Source of the DNA: an uncultured Lachnoanaerobaculum sp. | Lineage (GTDB): Bacteria > Bacillota > Clostridia > Lachnospirales > Lachnospiraceae | Reading direction: 5' to 3' | Length of the DNA: 47,416 nt | Assembly (NCBI GenBank): GCA_937925515.1 | Contig: CALALP010000019.1 | Span: 1-47,416, forward strand | In this document: positions 34,776-43,859 of the stretch, piece after piece | Position numbering within the stretch: position 1 is the stretch's first letter | Layout of the letters: each line of letters opens with the position of its first letter | Translations under genes and position numbers: made by a program | Notes under the pieces: model-generated | The model's database searches: none | What the model saw: the letters and a program-made list of their open reading frames with translations, nothing else | What the model was told of the DNA's origin: nothing

Positions 34776-36197
34776 ATGGAAGTTATAGAAAGTAATGTTA
34801 TAAAACGTAAATTTGAAAATCCAATATCGATTTTTAATGAAATGCTTAGAGAGCAATCATATCTTGGCAAAGTATTTGCTATTGCAGTGCCGTCAGCAGC
34901 ACAACAAATGTTAAATATGATAGTAAATCTAATGGATACTATTATGATTGGAAAGCTTGGAAAAACTGAAATAGCAAGTGTAGGTCTTGGTAATAAATTG
35001 TATTTTGTATTTATTCTAATATGTTTTGGAATAATGAGTGGTAGTGGAATACTTATATCGCAATATTGGGGGAGTAAAAATATAAAGGAACTTAGAAAAG
35101 TTGTTGGAATTGGTTTGATACTCTCAATAACAATAGGCATAGGGTTTGCTTGTGCAGGACTATTTTTTCCTGAAAAAGTAATGGCAATATTTAGCAATGA
35201 TTCTAATACTATAAAAGTTGGAGCAAGTTATCTTATGGCAGTTTGCCTATCTTATCCTTTTGCAGCTGTTACAGGCATTTATAATGCGGCAGCACGTTCT
35301 ACCGGTCATGCAAAAATTCCACTTTATGTAGCACTTGTAGCGATTGGAGTAAATGTAAGTCTTAATTATGTACTTATATTTGGAAAATTTGGTTTTCCGG
35401 CACTTGGAGTAGTGGGAGCAGGAATTGCAACTGTTATTTCGAGAGTTATGGAAATGTTGCTTGCTCTGACATTGCTTAAATTAGCTAAAAGTCCTATAAT
35501 ATGTAAACTAAAAGATTTGCTTAGTTTTAATAAAGAATTAGTAGTTAAGTTTTTTGTATATTCTTCTCCTGTTATTGCAAATGAATTTATGTGGGGACTT
35601 GGAGTAACACTTTATGCTGTTGCTTATGGACGAATGGGAAATTCAGCAGTGGCAGCAGTTACTATTGCAGATTCACTTATAAATGTAGTAACAGTTTGGC
35701 TTGGAGGTCTTGCGTCTGCAACAGCTGTTATACTTGGAAATGAGCTTGGAGCAAATAATTTAGACAGAGCCAAAAGATATGGTGTATATTCATACATCAT
35801 GGCAATAATTGCAAGTGTATTAGTAATTATTGTTTTACTTATTATAATGAGTCCGTTTATAAATTTTTACAATATATCTGATGCAGACAAGGACGCTGTA
35901 AGAAAATGTATTCTTATGTTTGCCTTAATCATGCCATTTAAGGGATTTGCATGGGTAAATATAGTAGGAATTTTAAGAAGTGGAGGCGATACTCTTGCCT
36001 GTTTAATCCTTGATGTTACAGGAGTTTGGTTTATAGGTGTACCACTTGCTTTTTTTGGTGGACTATATTGGCATCTTCCTGTATATATTGTGTATGGGCT
36101 TGTGGCAACAGAGGAAATATATAAAACTATTACAGGATATATAAGATATAAACAGTATAAATGGCTAGTAAACTTAGCAGTTGATAAAAGAGGATAA
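34776..36197 (+). CDS. MATE family multidrug/Na+ antiporter
   Basis: 473 aa with about twelve membrane helices in two homologous halves, typical of MATE exporters that expel cationic drugs in exchange for Na+ or H+. Half 1 begins KVFAIAVPSAAQQMLNMIVNLMD; half 2 begins FFVYSSPVIANEFMWGLGVTLY. The substrate cannot be deduced. The start ATG at 34776 has GAGGT upstream. A terminator follows. Confidence 0.93.
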   Translation: MEVIESNVIKRKFENPISIFNEMLREQSYLGKVFAIAVPSAAQQMLNMIVNLMDTIMIGKLGKTEIASVGLGNKLYFVFILICFGIMSGSGILISQYWGSKNIKELRKVVGIGLILSITIGIGFACAGLFFPEKVMAIFSNDSNTIKVGASYLMAVCLSYPFAAVTGIYNAAARSTGHAKIPLYVALVAIGVNVSLNYVLIFGKFGFPALGVVGAGIATVISRVMEMLLALTLLKLAKSPIICKLKDLLSFNKELVVKFFVYSSPVIANEFMWGLGVTLYAVAYGRMGNSAVAAVTIADSLINVVTVWLGGLASATAVILGNELGANNLDRAKRYGVYSYIMAIIASVLVIIVLLIIMSPFINFYNISDADKDAVRKCILMFALIMPFKGFAWVNIVGILRSGGDTLACLILDVTGVWFIGVPLAFFGGLYWHLPVYIVYGLVATEEIYKTITGYIRYKQYKWLVNLAVDKRG

Positions 36198-36261
36198 TGT
36201 ATTGCATTTGATAAGTTTATAATGAAATCTGGCACATATTAATTTAATTTAAGCTTATTAT

Positions 36262-36295
36262 AAAAGAGTCATACTTTAAGTATGTCTTTTTTGCA
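36262..36295 (+). terminator. Terminator after the MATE gene
   Basis: CATACTT pairs with AAGTATG around TA, extended outward by AAAAGA/TCTTTT, followed by six T. Confidence 0.8.
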
Positions 36296-36321
36296 TAAAG
36301 TAAGTTTAAGGGAGGATTAAT

Positions 36322-36555
36322 ATGAGATTACATGAGGCTATTGGAAAAAGACTGTATGATTTAACTATTGAGTATGGAATGACTTATTATCAATTATCTA
36401 AAATTTCAGGTATTCCTCAAACCACAATAAAGGATATTGCATCAGGGAGGTCAAAAAGTACAGGTATTAAAAATATTGAAAAAATATCGATTAGTTTTGG
36501 AATTAATATTAGAGATTTCTTTAATGATGAAGTTTTTGATTGTTTAACTGAGTAA
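36322..36555 (+). CDS. Small XRE-type helix-turn-helix regulator
   Basis: 77 aa, a bare Cro/CI helix-turn-helix domain (about 5-65: RLYDLTIEYGMTYYQLSKIS, IPQTTIKDIASGRS). No sensory domain. GGGAGGA lies before the ATG. It is followed after 52 bases by a DUF4317 protein. It may regulate its neighbours; no phage genes are near. Confidence 0.8.
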   Translation: MRLHEAIGKRLYDLTIEYGMTYYQLSKISGIPQTTIKDIASGRSKSTGIKNIEKISISFGINIRDFFNDEVFDCLTE

Positions 36556-36607
36556 ATAATATTAGAATATACTTTATAGTAAATTAAATTCAAAATGTGG
36601 GGGATAT

Positions 36608-37717
36608 ATGTTAAAAAGTGAAGTTTTAGAAATTAAAAAGCAATTTGCTAAAGATTCAAATGTTATTACTAAAATATGTGGTTGCTATGTTGATAGTGAA
36701 AAGGAAATTAAACTTGTTTCAAAGGAGGCATTTTATCTACTTCCTGAAGATGATACATTTAAATATGAAGATATATTTAGAAAGACTCTTTCAGGTACAC
36801 TTGGAAAAAATCTGTTAAATATAGATTTTCCATTAAGTGCTGAAAAAGAGGGGCAAGCACAAAACTTTTTACTTAAACTTAGAGATTCTGAACTTGAAGA
36901 TGACGAACTTTTAGAGGAGTTTTATAAAAAGATAGTAGAAAATTTTGAACATGTAGGAAACTACTACATTATACTCGTAAATTTTAATTATGACATTCCG
37001 GGAAAGACAAAGGATAGAAGAGATTTAGAAGATGCCTCAGAGGAAGTTTATCATGCTATACTTTGCAGCATTTGCCCTGTAAAACTTTCAAAAGCAGGAC
37101 TTAAATATGATGAGGAATTAGGTAAGGTTGAAAATGCTAAAAGAAGTAAGATGATAGAACCACCTGTAAGTGGCTTTTTATTCCCTGTTTTTAATGACAG
37201 AACAAGCGATATACATTCTTTATTATATTTTTCAAAAAAGCCTGAAAGCATTAACTCGGACTTTGTAAGAGAAATGTTTGAGGTTACACCTCCACTTCCT
37301 GCACCTGAGCAAAAGCAGATAATACAAGATAGTTTGGTAAATGCTTTGGGAGAGGACTTTGATTACTTAGCAGCAACAGATTTGCATGAAACCATTTTAA
37401 ATAAGATTAATGAAAATGCAGAAAATCCTGAACCTCTAGTTTTAGATAAAAATGACATGGTAAAGATTTTATCAGAAAGTGGCATGTCTGATGAGGCAAT
37501 AGTTGCTTATGAAAAAGACCCTGAAAATGATATAGCTGTTATGGCAGAGAATATAATTGATAAGAAAAAATTTGAATTAAAAACAAGTGGAATATCTATA
37601 AAAGCAGACTCAGATCACATTCATCTCATACAAACTAAGATGATTGGTGGCTCTAAGTGTATTGTTATAAATATTGAAGAAGATATTGAAGTAAACGGAA
37701 TGAAAGTCAAAGGATAG
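36608..37717 (+). CDS. DUF4317 family protein
   Basis: 369 aa, soluble, with no membrane segments. The N-terminus MLKSEVLEIKKQFAK with CGCYVDSEKEI and the middle VGNYYIILVNFNYDIPGKTKDR are characteristic of the DUF4317 family, widespread in Lachnospiraceae and other Clostridia and without a known function. It lies 8 bases before the phosphofructokinase gene and is co-transcribed with it. Confidence 0.8.
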   Translation: MLKSEVLEIKKQFAKDSNVITKICGCYVDSEKEIKLVSKEAFYLLPEDDTFKYEDIFRKTLSGTLGKNLLNIDFPLSAEKEGQAQNFLLKLRDSELEDDELLEEFYKKIVENFEHVGNYYIILVNFNYDIPGKTKDRRDLEDASEEVYHAILCSICPVKLSKAGLKYDEELGKVENAKRSKMIEPPVSGFLFPVFNDRTSDIHSLLYFSKKPESINSDFVREMFEVTPPLPAPEQKQIIQDSLVNALGEDFDYLAATDLHETILNKINENAENPEPLVLDKNDMVKILSESGMSDEAIVAYEKDPENDIAVMAENIIDKKKFELKTSGISIKADSDHIHLIQTKMIGGSKCIVINIEEDIEVNGMKVKG

Positions 37718-37725
37718 GAGGAAAT

Positions 37726-38931
37726 ATGAATTTATTAGTAGCACAATCAGGAGGACCTACCGCAGCAATTAATGCAACTCTAGCAGGAGTTATTAAAGAG
37801 GCGGCAAGTAAAAATGAAATAGACCAAATTTTAGGTGCAAGAAATGGTGTACAGGGAATATTTAGAGAGGAATTTGTAAATATCAGTGAAAGACTTAATG
37901 AAAAAGACTTTTTAAAATTGCTTTCATTGACCCCTGCATCTGCACTTGGCTCTTGCAGGTATAAGATTAACACAAAAACAGACGAAGAACTTGAAAAGAT
38001 AATAAATATTTTTAAAAAGCACAATATAGGATGTTTCATTTATATAGGTGGAAATGATTCTATGGATACAGTTTACAGACTCTCAGATTATGTTGCAAGA
38101 AAAAAAATTGAGGACATAAAAATTATAGGTGCTCCAAAAACTATTGATAATGACCTATTTGGAATAGACCATACTCCGGGGTTTGGCTCTGCCGCCAAGT
38201 ACATAGCAAATGTGTTTGCAGAACTTGAAAGAGAAGTAAGCGTTTATGATTTACAAACTGTATTTATAGTTGAAATGATGGGTAGAAATGCAGGCTGGCT
38301 CACAGCAGCAGCAGAACTTGTAAGAGGCAGATATAGCAATATACCATATTTAATTTATGTTGAAGAAAGAGATTTTGAACCAACAGAGTTTGTAGAAGAT
38401 TTAAAGAAAGCACTCGAAAGCTCAAAGCATGTTTTGGTTGCAGTATGTGAGGGAATACATAATAAGGATGGAGTTTGCATAAGTGATTTAAATAAAACAA
38501 ATATAGTTAAAGATGCTTTCGGACATAATCAAGCAGGAGGTGTAGGAAAGATTTTAGAGGGAATTGTAAAATCTGAGATAGGTTGCAAAACAAGAGCCAT
38601 TGAGCTAAATTTACTTCAAAGATGTGCCTCACATATTTTAAGTAAAACTGATATTGAGGAGTCAATAGAACTTGGTAAAAATGCAGTCAGACTTGCTTTA
38701 GTAGAAAGTGGCAAAATGTCATCTTTAAAGAGAGTTTCAAATTCTCCATATAAAGTTGAGTACTTAGCTGTTGATGTAAAGGAAGTAGCCAATAAAGAAA
38801 AGAAAATACCAAAGGAATGGACAAAAAGAGCAGGAGTTACAAAAGAGGTGCTTGAGTACCTTAAGCCTCTTATAAAAGGAGAACTTTCTTGTGAGTATGA
38901 GGACGGAGTACCAAAGTATATAGTGTTGTAG
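37726..38931 (+). CDS. pfp: Pyrophosphate-dependent 6-phosphofructokinase
   Basis: 401 aa. It phosphorylates fructose-6-phosphate reversibly, using pyrophosphate. The nucleotide/PPi site reads GGND (108-111) with Asp where ATP-dependent enzymes have Gly, and Lys138 in PKTIDND (Gly in ATP enzymes); both point to PPi. MMGRNAGWLTAA is the hexose-phosphate signature of this subgroup. AGGAGG precedes the ATG. Use of PPi saves ATP in glycolysis of fermenting anaerobes. Confidence 0.93.
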   Translation: MNLLVAQSGGPTAAINATLAGVIKEAASKNEIDQILGARNGVQGIFREEFVNISERLNEKDFLKLLSLTPASALGSCRYKINTKTDEELEKIINIFKKHNIGCFIYIGGNDSMDTVYRLSDYVARKKIEDIKIIGAPKTIDNDLFGIDHTPGFGSAAKYIANVFAELEREVSVYDLQTVFIVEMMGRNAGWLTAAAELVRGRYSNIPYLIYVEERDFEPTEFVEDLKKALESSKHVLVAVCEGIHNKDGVCISDLNKTNIVKDAFGHNQAGGVGKILEGIVKSEIGCKTRAIELNLLQRCASHILSKTDIEESIELGKNAVRLALVESGKMSSLKRVSNSPYKVEYLAVDVKEVANKEKKIPKEWTKRAGVTKEVLEYLKPLIKGELSCEYEDGVPKYIVL

Positions 38932-38954
38932 GGGGAAAGAAAGGACATAACAAA

Positions 38955-39314
38955 ATGACGTTTATATATTATCCAAAATGTTCAACTTGTAAAAATGCCA
39001 AGAAATTTCTTGATATGAGAAAACTTAAGTATAAGGAAATAGATATAAAACTTAACAATCCAAATGCTAAGGAAATAAAAAGACTGCATGAAAAGTCAGA
39101 ACTTGATATTAAGAAGTTTATAAATACAAGTGGATTAGTTTATAGAAGTTTGGGCTTAAAGGACAAAATACCAAGTATGAGTTTAGAAGAAATTTATGAT
39201 TTGCTTGCAACTGACGGTATGCTTTTAAAAAGACCGATTCTTGAGCTTGAGGAAAAAGTTTTAGTAGGTTTTAAGGAAAAGGAGTGGGAGGAAAACTTAG
39301 ATTTCTTTTGTTAG
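38955..39314 (+). CDS. ArsC/Spx/YffB-family thioredoxin-fold protein
   Basis: 119 aa. The N-terminal CSTC motif (Cys9, Cys12) in YYPKCSTCKNAKKFL and the RPILELEEKVLVGFKEKEW ending place it in the ArsC-like family that includes Spx and YffB. The residues needed for true arsenate reductases and an ars operon are missing, so a redox or regulatory role is likelier. It lies 23 bases after pfp, probably in the same transcript. Confidence 0.85.
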   Translation: MTFIYYPKCSTCKNAKKFLDMRKLKYKEIDIKLNNPNAKEIKRLHEKSELDIKKFINTSGLVYRSLGLKDKIPSMSLEEIYDLLATDGMLLKRPILELEEKVLVGFKEKEWEENLDFFC

Positions 39315-39362
39315 TATTTTATTTTGCAACTTATAATAAGCTATAATATCGAAAGGAGGAAT

Positions 39363-40316
39363 ATGGGAGAAAAAGACATTGCTGAGAAAACATTAGAAAC
39401 ATTTAATGATGTTTTTTCAGATATTGTAAATGTATTACTGTTTAATGGAGAAAAGGTAATTGAAGAAAAAGCTCTTAAAGATGCTACTACACATTCAGTT
39501 TATAAGGTAGACAAAAAACTTAGGGAACAAATAAGAGATACAGCTAAGTATTGGGAACATAACCAAATTCATGTTGCATTCATAGGTTTTGAGAATCAAA
39601 CAGAGCAAGAAAGTGATCTTCCTTTAAGAATAATAGGTTATGACGGTGCATCATATAGAAATCAACTATATTATGAAAAGACTAAGGAAGGTGAAAGAAG
39701 AAAGAATATTAATCCTAGGTATCCGGTTATCACTATTGTTTTATATTTTGGAATACAACATTGGAATAAATCACTTAGCTTATATGAATGCCTTGATATA
39801 CCTGAAAAACTAAAAAAGTTTACAAATGATTATAAGGTAAATCTATTTGAAATAGCCTATATTAGTGATGAGCAATTAGCTATGTTTCAAAGTGATTTCA
39901 GAATAGTTGCTGAGTATTTTATGCAACTAAGAAAAGGTAACAACTACACACCAACTAAAAAAGACATGATTCATGTTCAGGAAGTATTACAGTTAATGTC
40001 AATATTTTCTGGAGATAAACGTTACGAAGAAGTTTATAATAATGCAGAGGATAAAGGAGAGATTAAGAATATGTGTGATGTGTTAGATAGAATAGAAAAT
40101 AAAGGCATTGAAAAAGGTATGCAAAAAGGTATTGAAAAAGGCATTGAAAAAGGTATAGTCATAGGCTTAGAGCGTGGGAAATTAAATATGCTATATTCTT
40201 TAGTACAAGATAATACTATCCCTTTGAGTGTTGCAGCTAAGCATGCAAATATGCTAGAGGAGGACTTTGAAAAAGGGATGAAAGATTATCTTGATAGTTT
40301 GCAGTGCGAGAAGTAA
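39363..40316 (+). CDS. Rpn-family PD-(D/E)XK nuclease (YhgA-like), with internal gene
   Basis: 317 aa. Putative active site of the PD-(D/E)XK fold: Asp59 (RDTAKYWE) and Glu77-x-Gln79 (FIGFENQT), as in Rpn proteins, formerly annotated as transposases (PF04754-like). A C-terminal region with repeated KGIEKG units (about 247-262) precedes a helical domain. Rpn proteins in E. coli are DNA endonucleases that promote recombination and can act in phage defence. AAAGGAGG lies just upstream of ATG 39363. A strong internal start at 40071 is described separately. A terminator follows. Confidence 0.82.
   Translation: MGEKDIAEKTLETFNDVFSDIVNVLLFNGEKVIEEKALKDATTHSVYKVDKKLREQIRDTAKYWEHNQIHVAFIGFENQTEQESDLPLRIIGYDGASYRNQLYYEKTKEGERRKNINPRYPVITIVLYFGIQHWNKSLSLYECLDIPEKLKKFTNDYKVNLFEIAYISDEQLAMFQSDFRIVAEYFMQLRKGNNYTPTKKDMIHVQEVLQLMSIFSGDKRYEEVYNNAEDKGEIKNMCDVLDRIENKGIEKGMQKGIEKGIEKGIVIGLERGKLNMLYSLVQDNTIPLSVAAKHANMLEEDFEKGMKDYLDSLQCEK
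40071..40316 (+). CDS. Candidate intragenic Rpn small protein (RpnS-like antitoxin)
   Basis: 81 aa in the same frame as the Rpn nuclease, beginning at its Met237. AAAGGAGAG (40053-40061) lies 9 bases before the ATG, a site as strong as that of the full gene, and in a place where the protein sequence does not require it. The product holds the KGIEKG repeats and the C-terminal helical domain. In E. coli, Rpn C-terminal small forms made from such internal starts bind and block the full-length nuclease. Role here is inferred from that precedent. Confidence 0.6.
   Translation: MCDVLDRIENKGIEKGMQKGIEKGIEKGIVIGLERGKLNMLYSLVQDNTIPLSVAAKHANMLEEDFEKGMKDYLDSLQCEK
40099..40146 (+). repeat. 12-bp in-frame tandem repeat in the Rpn gene
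   Basis: Four units of the GGCATTGAAAAA type (the second is GGTATGCAAAAA), each encoding Gly-(Ile/Met)-(Glu/Gln)-Lys. In-frame copy-number change would alter linker length in both the long and the short Rpn proteins without breaking the frame. Confidence 0.8.
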
Positions 40317-40345
40317 ATCTATAGAAAGAACTTTATGACAGGGAA

Positions 40346-40385
40346 AACAAGCCAAGTGTAATAATATACTTGACTTGTTTTTTTA
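40346..40385 (+). terminator. Terminator after the Rpn gene
   Basis: AACAAG-C-CAAGT pairs with ACTTG-A-CTTGTT with one mismatch, followed by a run of T (40378-40385). It lies between convergent genes and may serve both. Confidence 0.8.
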
Positions 40386-40403
40386 GTATTTACTAGTCGA
40401 TTA

Positions 40404-40808
40404 TTAATTTTTAATTTTACTAGTCCTTTTCTTTTTTTCGCTGCCTTTAGGTTCTTTCAATTTACGATTAAAAAATAGAAATTCTACATAGCTTAGTAAT
40501 GCTCGCCTTTCAGGTGGATTAAAACAGTTTACTCTAGTCATTAATTTTTCAAAGGTTATTGAATCAACAAATATATCACTATAATTAGTAATGGAATAAG
40601 GATTTCCTATAAGTTCATCAACACTTACTCCATACAATTTTGATAATTCTAATAAAACATCACTATTAGGCATGGTTCTTCCATTTTCATAACTTGAATA
40701 GGTTTGTTGTGTAACATTTAATAATTCTGCTATTTGACTTTGTGTATATTCATACTGTTCTCGTACTTCACGAAGTCTATGACTTATCTTATTTGAATCT
40801 GGTGTCAT
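40404..40808 (-). CDS. XRE family transcriptional regulator
   Basis: 134 aa. Cro/CI helix-turn-helix at about 9-66 (LREVREQYEYTQSQIAELLN, TQQTYSSYENGRTMP), then a short helical domain and a strongly basic tail (KEPKGSEKKKRTSKIKN). GGAGAG lies only 3 bases before the ATG, closer than usual. Convergent with the Rpn gene. Its targets are not evident. Confidence 0.85.
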   Translation of the reverse strand: MTPDSNKISHRLREVREQYEYTQSQIAELLNVTQQTYSSYENGRTMPNSDVLLELSKLYGVSVDELIGNPYSITNYSDIFVDSITFEKLMTRVNCFNPPERRALLSYVEFLFFNRKLKEPKGSEKKKRTSKIKN

Positions 40809-41169
40809 ACTCTCTCCATTAATGGCAATAATTTTAATTAACTTTTGTTTTAATAATAAAATACCACATATATTGCCGATTTTCTCATTTTACAAGGAAT
40901 TTGAGTAGTGATACAAATTTTACTTGTAAGAGTTTTCTTACTAATTACTATATTGTTTATAATTGACGGCTTTTTGTTTAAATTATAAAATAATAACTAG
41001 AATAAATAAAAAATAAAAGAAAGATATCTGAAAATATACAAGAAGAAAAATTTACTTTATTTCTTAACACAATCCCCCTACCTCAAAATAATCTCCAACT
41101 CAACACTATAAAAAATACTATTATAATGTTAAAATAAAAAAGCAATAATTTTACTCTAATGGAGAAGAT
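40809..41169. other. 361-base AT-rich intergenic region between XRE regulator and rluF
   Basis: No coding sequence. It contains the XRE promoter (40867-40895), the inverted repeat GTAAGA-N4-TCTTAC (40926-40941), which may be an operator, and TATAAT at 41122-41127 without a good -35, a weak candidate promoter for rluF-ligA. Confidence 0.6.
40867..40895 (-). promoter_or_regulatory. Candidate promoter of the XRE regulator gene
   Basis: On the minus strand TTGTAA, 17 bases, TATATG, about 58 bases before the ATG. Confidence 0.45.
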
Positions 41170-41889
41170 ATGAGAATAAATAAATTTTTAAGTGATATAG
41201 GCTTTTGTTCGAGAAGACAAGCAGATAAGCTTATAGAGGAGAAAAGAGTTTATATAAATAATGAGCTTGCAACAGTTGGAATGAGGCTTTCAAATGGGCA
41301 GGCGGTAAAAGTGGATAAAAAGGTTATCGGAAAACTTGAGGACATTGAAAATAAGAAACTTGTTTTAATTGCTGTAAATAAGCCGGTGGGTGTGGTTTGT
41401 AGCACTACTGATAATGACAAGGCTATTAATTTAGTTGACTTTATAAATTATCCGACAAGAATCTATCCTATTGGGCGACTTGACAAGGATTCAAGAGGGC
41501 TTATACTTATGACAAATCAAGGAAAACTTGTAAATGAGATAATGAAAGCCTCAAACTATCATGAAAAAGAATATTTTGTGAAAGTGGATAAGAAAATAAG
41601 CCTTGAATTTATAAAAAATATGTCAGAGGGTGTATATTTAAAAGAGCTAAAGGTTAAAACAAGAAAATGTAGGGTAGAAAAGATTAATGATTATGAGTTT
41701 AGAATAATACTTACTCAAGGGCTTAACAGGCAAATAAGGAGAATGAGTAAGACTCTAGGTTATGAAGTAATTGAATTAAAAAGAGTAAGGATAATGAACA
41801 TTAAGCTTGGCAAACTTATGGAGGGAACTTATAGGAATGTTAGCAAAAGTGAATATAAAGAACTTATGGAGAGTATAAATGAACGATAA
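41170..41889 (+). CDS. rluF: 23S rRNA pseudouridine synthase, RluF-type
   Basis: 239 aa. An N-terminal S4 RNA-binding domain (MRINKFLSDIGFCSRRQADKL) is followed by the RsuA-type catalytic domain with Asp105 in IGRLDKDSRGL and the C-terminal QGLNRQIRRM block, with LKRVRIMNI as in RluF. It converts a uridine in 23S rRNA to pseudouridine. RluB is the alternative. Its end overlaps the ligase gene by 11 bases, implying coupled translation. Confidence 0.88.
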   Translation: MRINKFLSDIGFCSRRQADKLIEEKRVYINNELATVGMRLSNGQAVKVDKKVIGKLEDIENKKLVLIAVNKPVGVVCSTTDNDKAINLVDFINYPTRIYPIGRLDKDSRGLILMTNQGKLVNEIMKASNYHEKEYFVKVDKKISLEFIKNMSEGVYLKELKVKTRKCRVEKINDYEFRIILTQGLNRQIRRMSKTLGYEVIELKRVRIMNIKLGKLMEGTYRNVSKSEYKELMESINER

Positions 41890-43840
41890 GATAAAAAGAA
41901 TGAGAGAGTTAATAGAAATACTAAATAAGGCAGCTTATGAATATTATCAAAAAAATAATGAGATAATGTCAAATTTAGAGTATGATAGATTATATGATGA
42001 ATTGCAGGAGTTAGAAAAGGAAACCAAAACTATTCTTTCAGCCTCTCCTACACAAAATGTAGGTTATGAAGTATTGTCAGAACTTCCAAAAAGAGAGCAT
42101 GATGAACCTATGTTATCTCTTGAAAAGACTAAGGATATTTCAGAGCTTAAAGATTGGCTTGGCAATCAAGAGGCAATATTATCTTGGAAACTTGACGGAC
42201 TTACAATAGTACTTAAATATAATGAGGGAAAGTTAGTTCAGGCAGTTACAAGAGGAAATGGTAGTATAGGTGAGGAGATAACCCCAAATGCTAAGGCATT
42301 TTCAAATATACCCTTAAGTATTGGCTTTAAAGGGGAACTTATCTTAAGAGGAGAGGCAGTTATAAAATATTCTGAATTTGAAAAGATTAATGAAAGGTTG
42401 CCTGAAGATGAACAATATAAAAATCCAAGAAACTTGTGTTCAGGAACTGTAAGACAGCTAAATACTGCTATAACTAAAGAAAGAAATGTGTGTTTTTATG
42501 CATTTACACTTGTAAGAGCAGAGGGAGTAGATTTTGAAAACTCGAGAGAAAATCAGTTTAAATGGCTTGAAACGCAGGGTTTTGATGTTGTGGAAAATGT
42601 TATTGTAAATGCAGATAGCCTAGAAAGTACAGTTGAAAGCTTTGAAAAAAAGATACAACATTTTGACATACCCTCTGACGGACTTGTTTTACTTATGTCG
42701 GATATTGCTTACGGCGAGAGCTTGGGGGCAACATCAAAGTTTCCAAGAAATGCCATGGCTTTTAAGTGGACTGATGAAACAAGGGAAACAAAACTTAAAT
42801 ATATAGAATGGAGTCCGTCGAGAACAGGGCTTATAAATCCTGTTGCAGTATTTGAGCCTGTTGAGCTTGAGGGAACTACTGTTAGTAGGGCTAGTGTGCA
42901 TAATGTAAGTATAGTTGAGGCACTTAAACTTGGAGAGGGAGATACTATTACAGTTTATAAGGCAAATATGATTATTCCACAGATAGCCGAAAATCTTACA
43001 AAAAGTGGAAATGTAGTCATTCCGAGTAAATGCCCTGCTTGTGGTTTTGATACAGTTATTAAAAATGAAAATGATGTAAAAACTCTTTATTGTAAAAATG
43101 CTGATTGCCCTGTAAAGCATATAAAGGGTTTTACACTTATGGTAAGTAGAGATGCACTAAATATTGACGGACTTTCGGAAATGACACTTGAAAAGTTTCT
43201 ATCAGCAGGTTTTATAAAAGAAAAGGCAGATATATTTAAGCTTTCAAAGTATGAAGAGAAAATCGTAAAAATGGAAGGCTTTGGTAGGCGTTCCTATGAC
43301 AATATGATTAATGCAATAGAGAAGTCAAGAAATACTACATTGCCAAGGTTTATATATTCACTTGGAATAGCAGGCATTGGAGTTTCAAATGCAAAGTTAA
43401 TCAGTAGGCATTTTAAATATGATTTTAATGCTTTTAAGTTGGCATCAAAGGAAGAACTTTTAGAAATTGAAAATATAGGAGAGGTTTTAGCAGAGAGCAT
43501 TGTTTCATTTTTTAAAGATGAAAAAAATAAGATAGTGGTAGAGGATTTATATAATGAAGTTACTATTGAAAAGGTAGCTACAGAGGAAAAAGCAGAGTTA
43601 AAATTTAGTGGTAAAACATTTGTCATTACAGGAAAACTTGAATATTTTTCAAATCGTAAGGAACTTGAGGAAACCATAGAGAAAAATGGTGGCAAAGTTT
43701 CGTCCTCAATTTCTACAAAAACAAGCTTTTTAATAAATAATGATAAGATGTCAAATTCATCAAAGAATAAAAAGGCTAAGGAACTTGATATTGAAATTAT
43801 ATCAGAAAATGATTTTTTGCAAATGTTAAATAATGATTAG
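41879..43840 (+). CDS. ligA: NAD-dependent DNA ligase, divergent LigA-like
   Basis: 653 aa with the full LigA layout: Ia domain, adenylation domain with Lys104 in KLDG, OB fold, four-cysteine zinc finger (CPAC...CKNADC, about 381-408), helix-hairpin-helix region and C-terminal BRCT (FSGKTFVITGKLE). It seals nicks using NAD+. Two positions are unusual: Ia has SNLEYD where most have S/PDxEYD, and motif III reads TRGNG instead of TRGDG. It might be a second ligase, with a canonical LigA elsewhere. It overlaps rluF by 11 bases. Confidence 0.88.
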   Translation: MNDKIKRMRELIEILNKAAYEYYQKNNEIMSNLEYDRLYDELQELEKETKTILSASPTQNVGYEVLSELPKREHDEPMLSLEKTKDISELKDWLGNQEAILSWKLDGLTIVLKYNEGKLVQAVTRGNGSIGEEITPNAKAFSNIPLSIGFKGELILRGEAVIKYSEFEKINERLPEDEQYKNPRNLCSGTVRQLNTAITKERNVCFYAFTLVRAEGVDFENSRENQFKWLETQGFDVVENVIVNADSLESTVESFEKKIQHFDIPSDGLVLLMSDIAYGESLGATSKFPRNAMAFKWTDETRETKLKYIEWSPSRTGLINPVAVFEPVELEGTTVSRASVHNVSIVEALKLGEGDTITVYKANMIIPQIAENLTKSGNVVIPSKCPACGFDTVIKNENDVKTLYCKNADCPVKHIKGFTLMVSRDALNIDGLSEMTLEKFLSAGFIKEKADIFKLSKYEEKIVKMEGFGRRSYDNMINAIEKSRNTTLPRFIYSLGIAGIGVSNAKLISRHFKYDFNAFKLASKEELLEIENIGEVLAESIVSFFKDEKNKIVVEDLYNEVTIEKVATEEKAELKFSGKTFVITGKLEYFSNRKELEETIEKNGGKVSSSISTKTSFLINNDKMSNSSKNKKAKELDIEIISENDFLQMLNND

Positions 43841-43859
43841 AAATTTTAGGGGGTAAAAT

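Noticed and set aside
38955..39314. True arsenate reductase
   Set aside because: No arsenical pump or ArsR gene is near, and the family also includes Spx-like and YffB-like proteins.
40099..40146. CRISPR-like repeats
   Set aside because: Units are 12 bp, adjacent and in-frame within a gene, with no spacers.
39363..40316. Transposase of an insertion sequence
   Set aside because: YhgA-like proteins were once named transposases, but there are no terminal inverted repeats or target duplications, and the fold is a PD-(D/E)XK nuclease.
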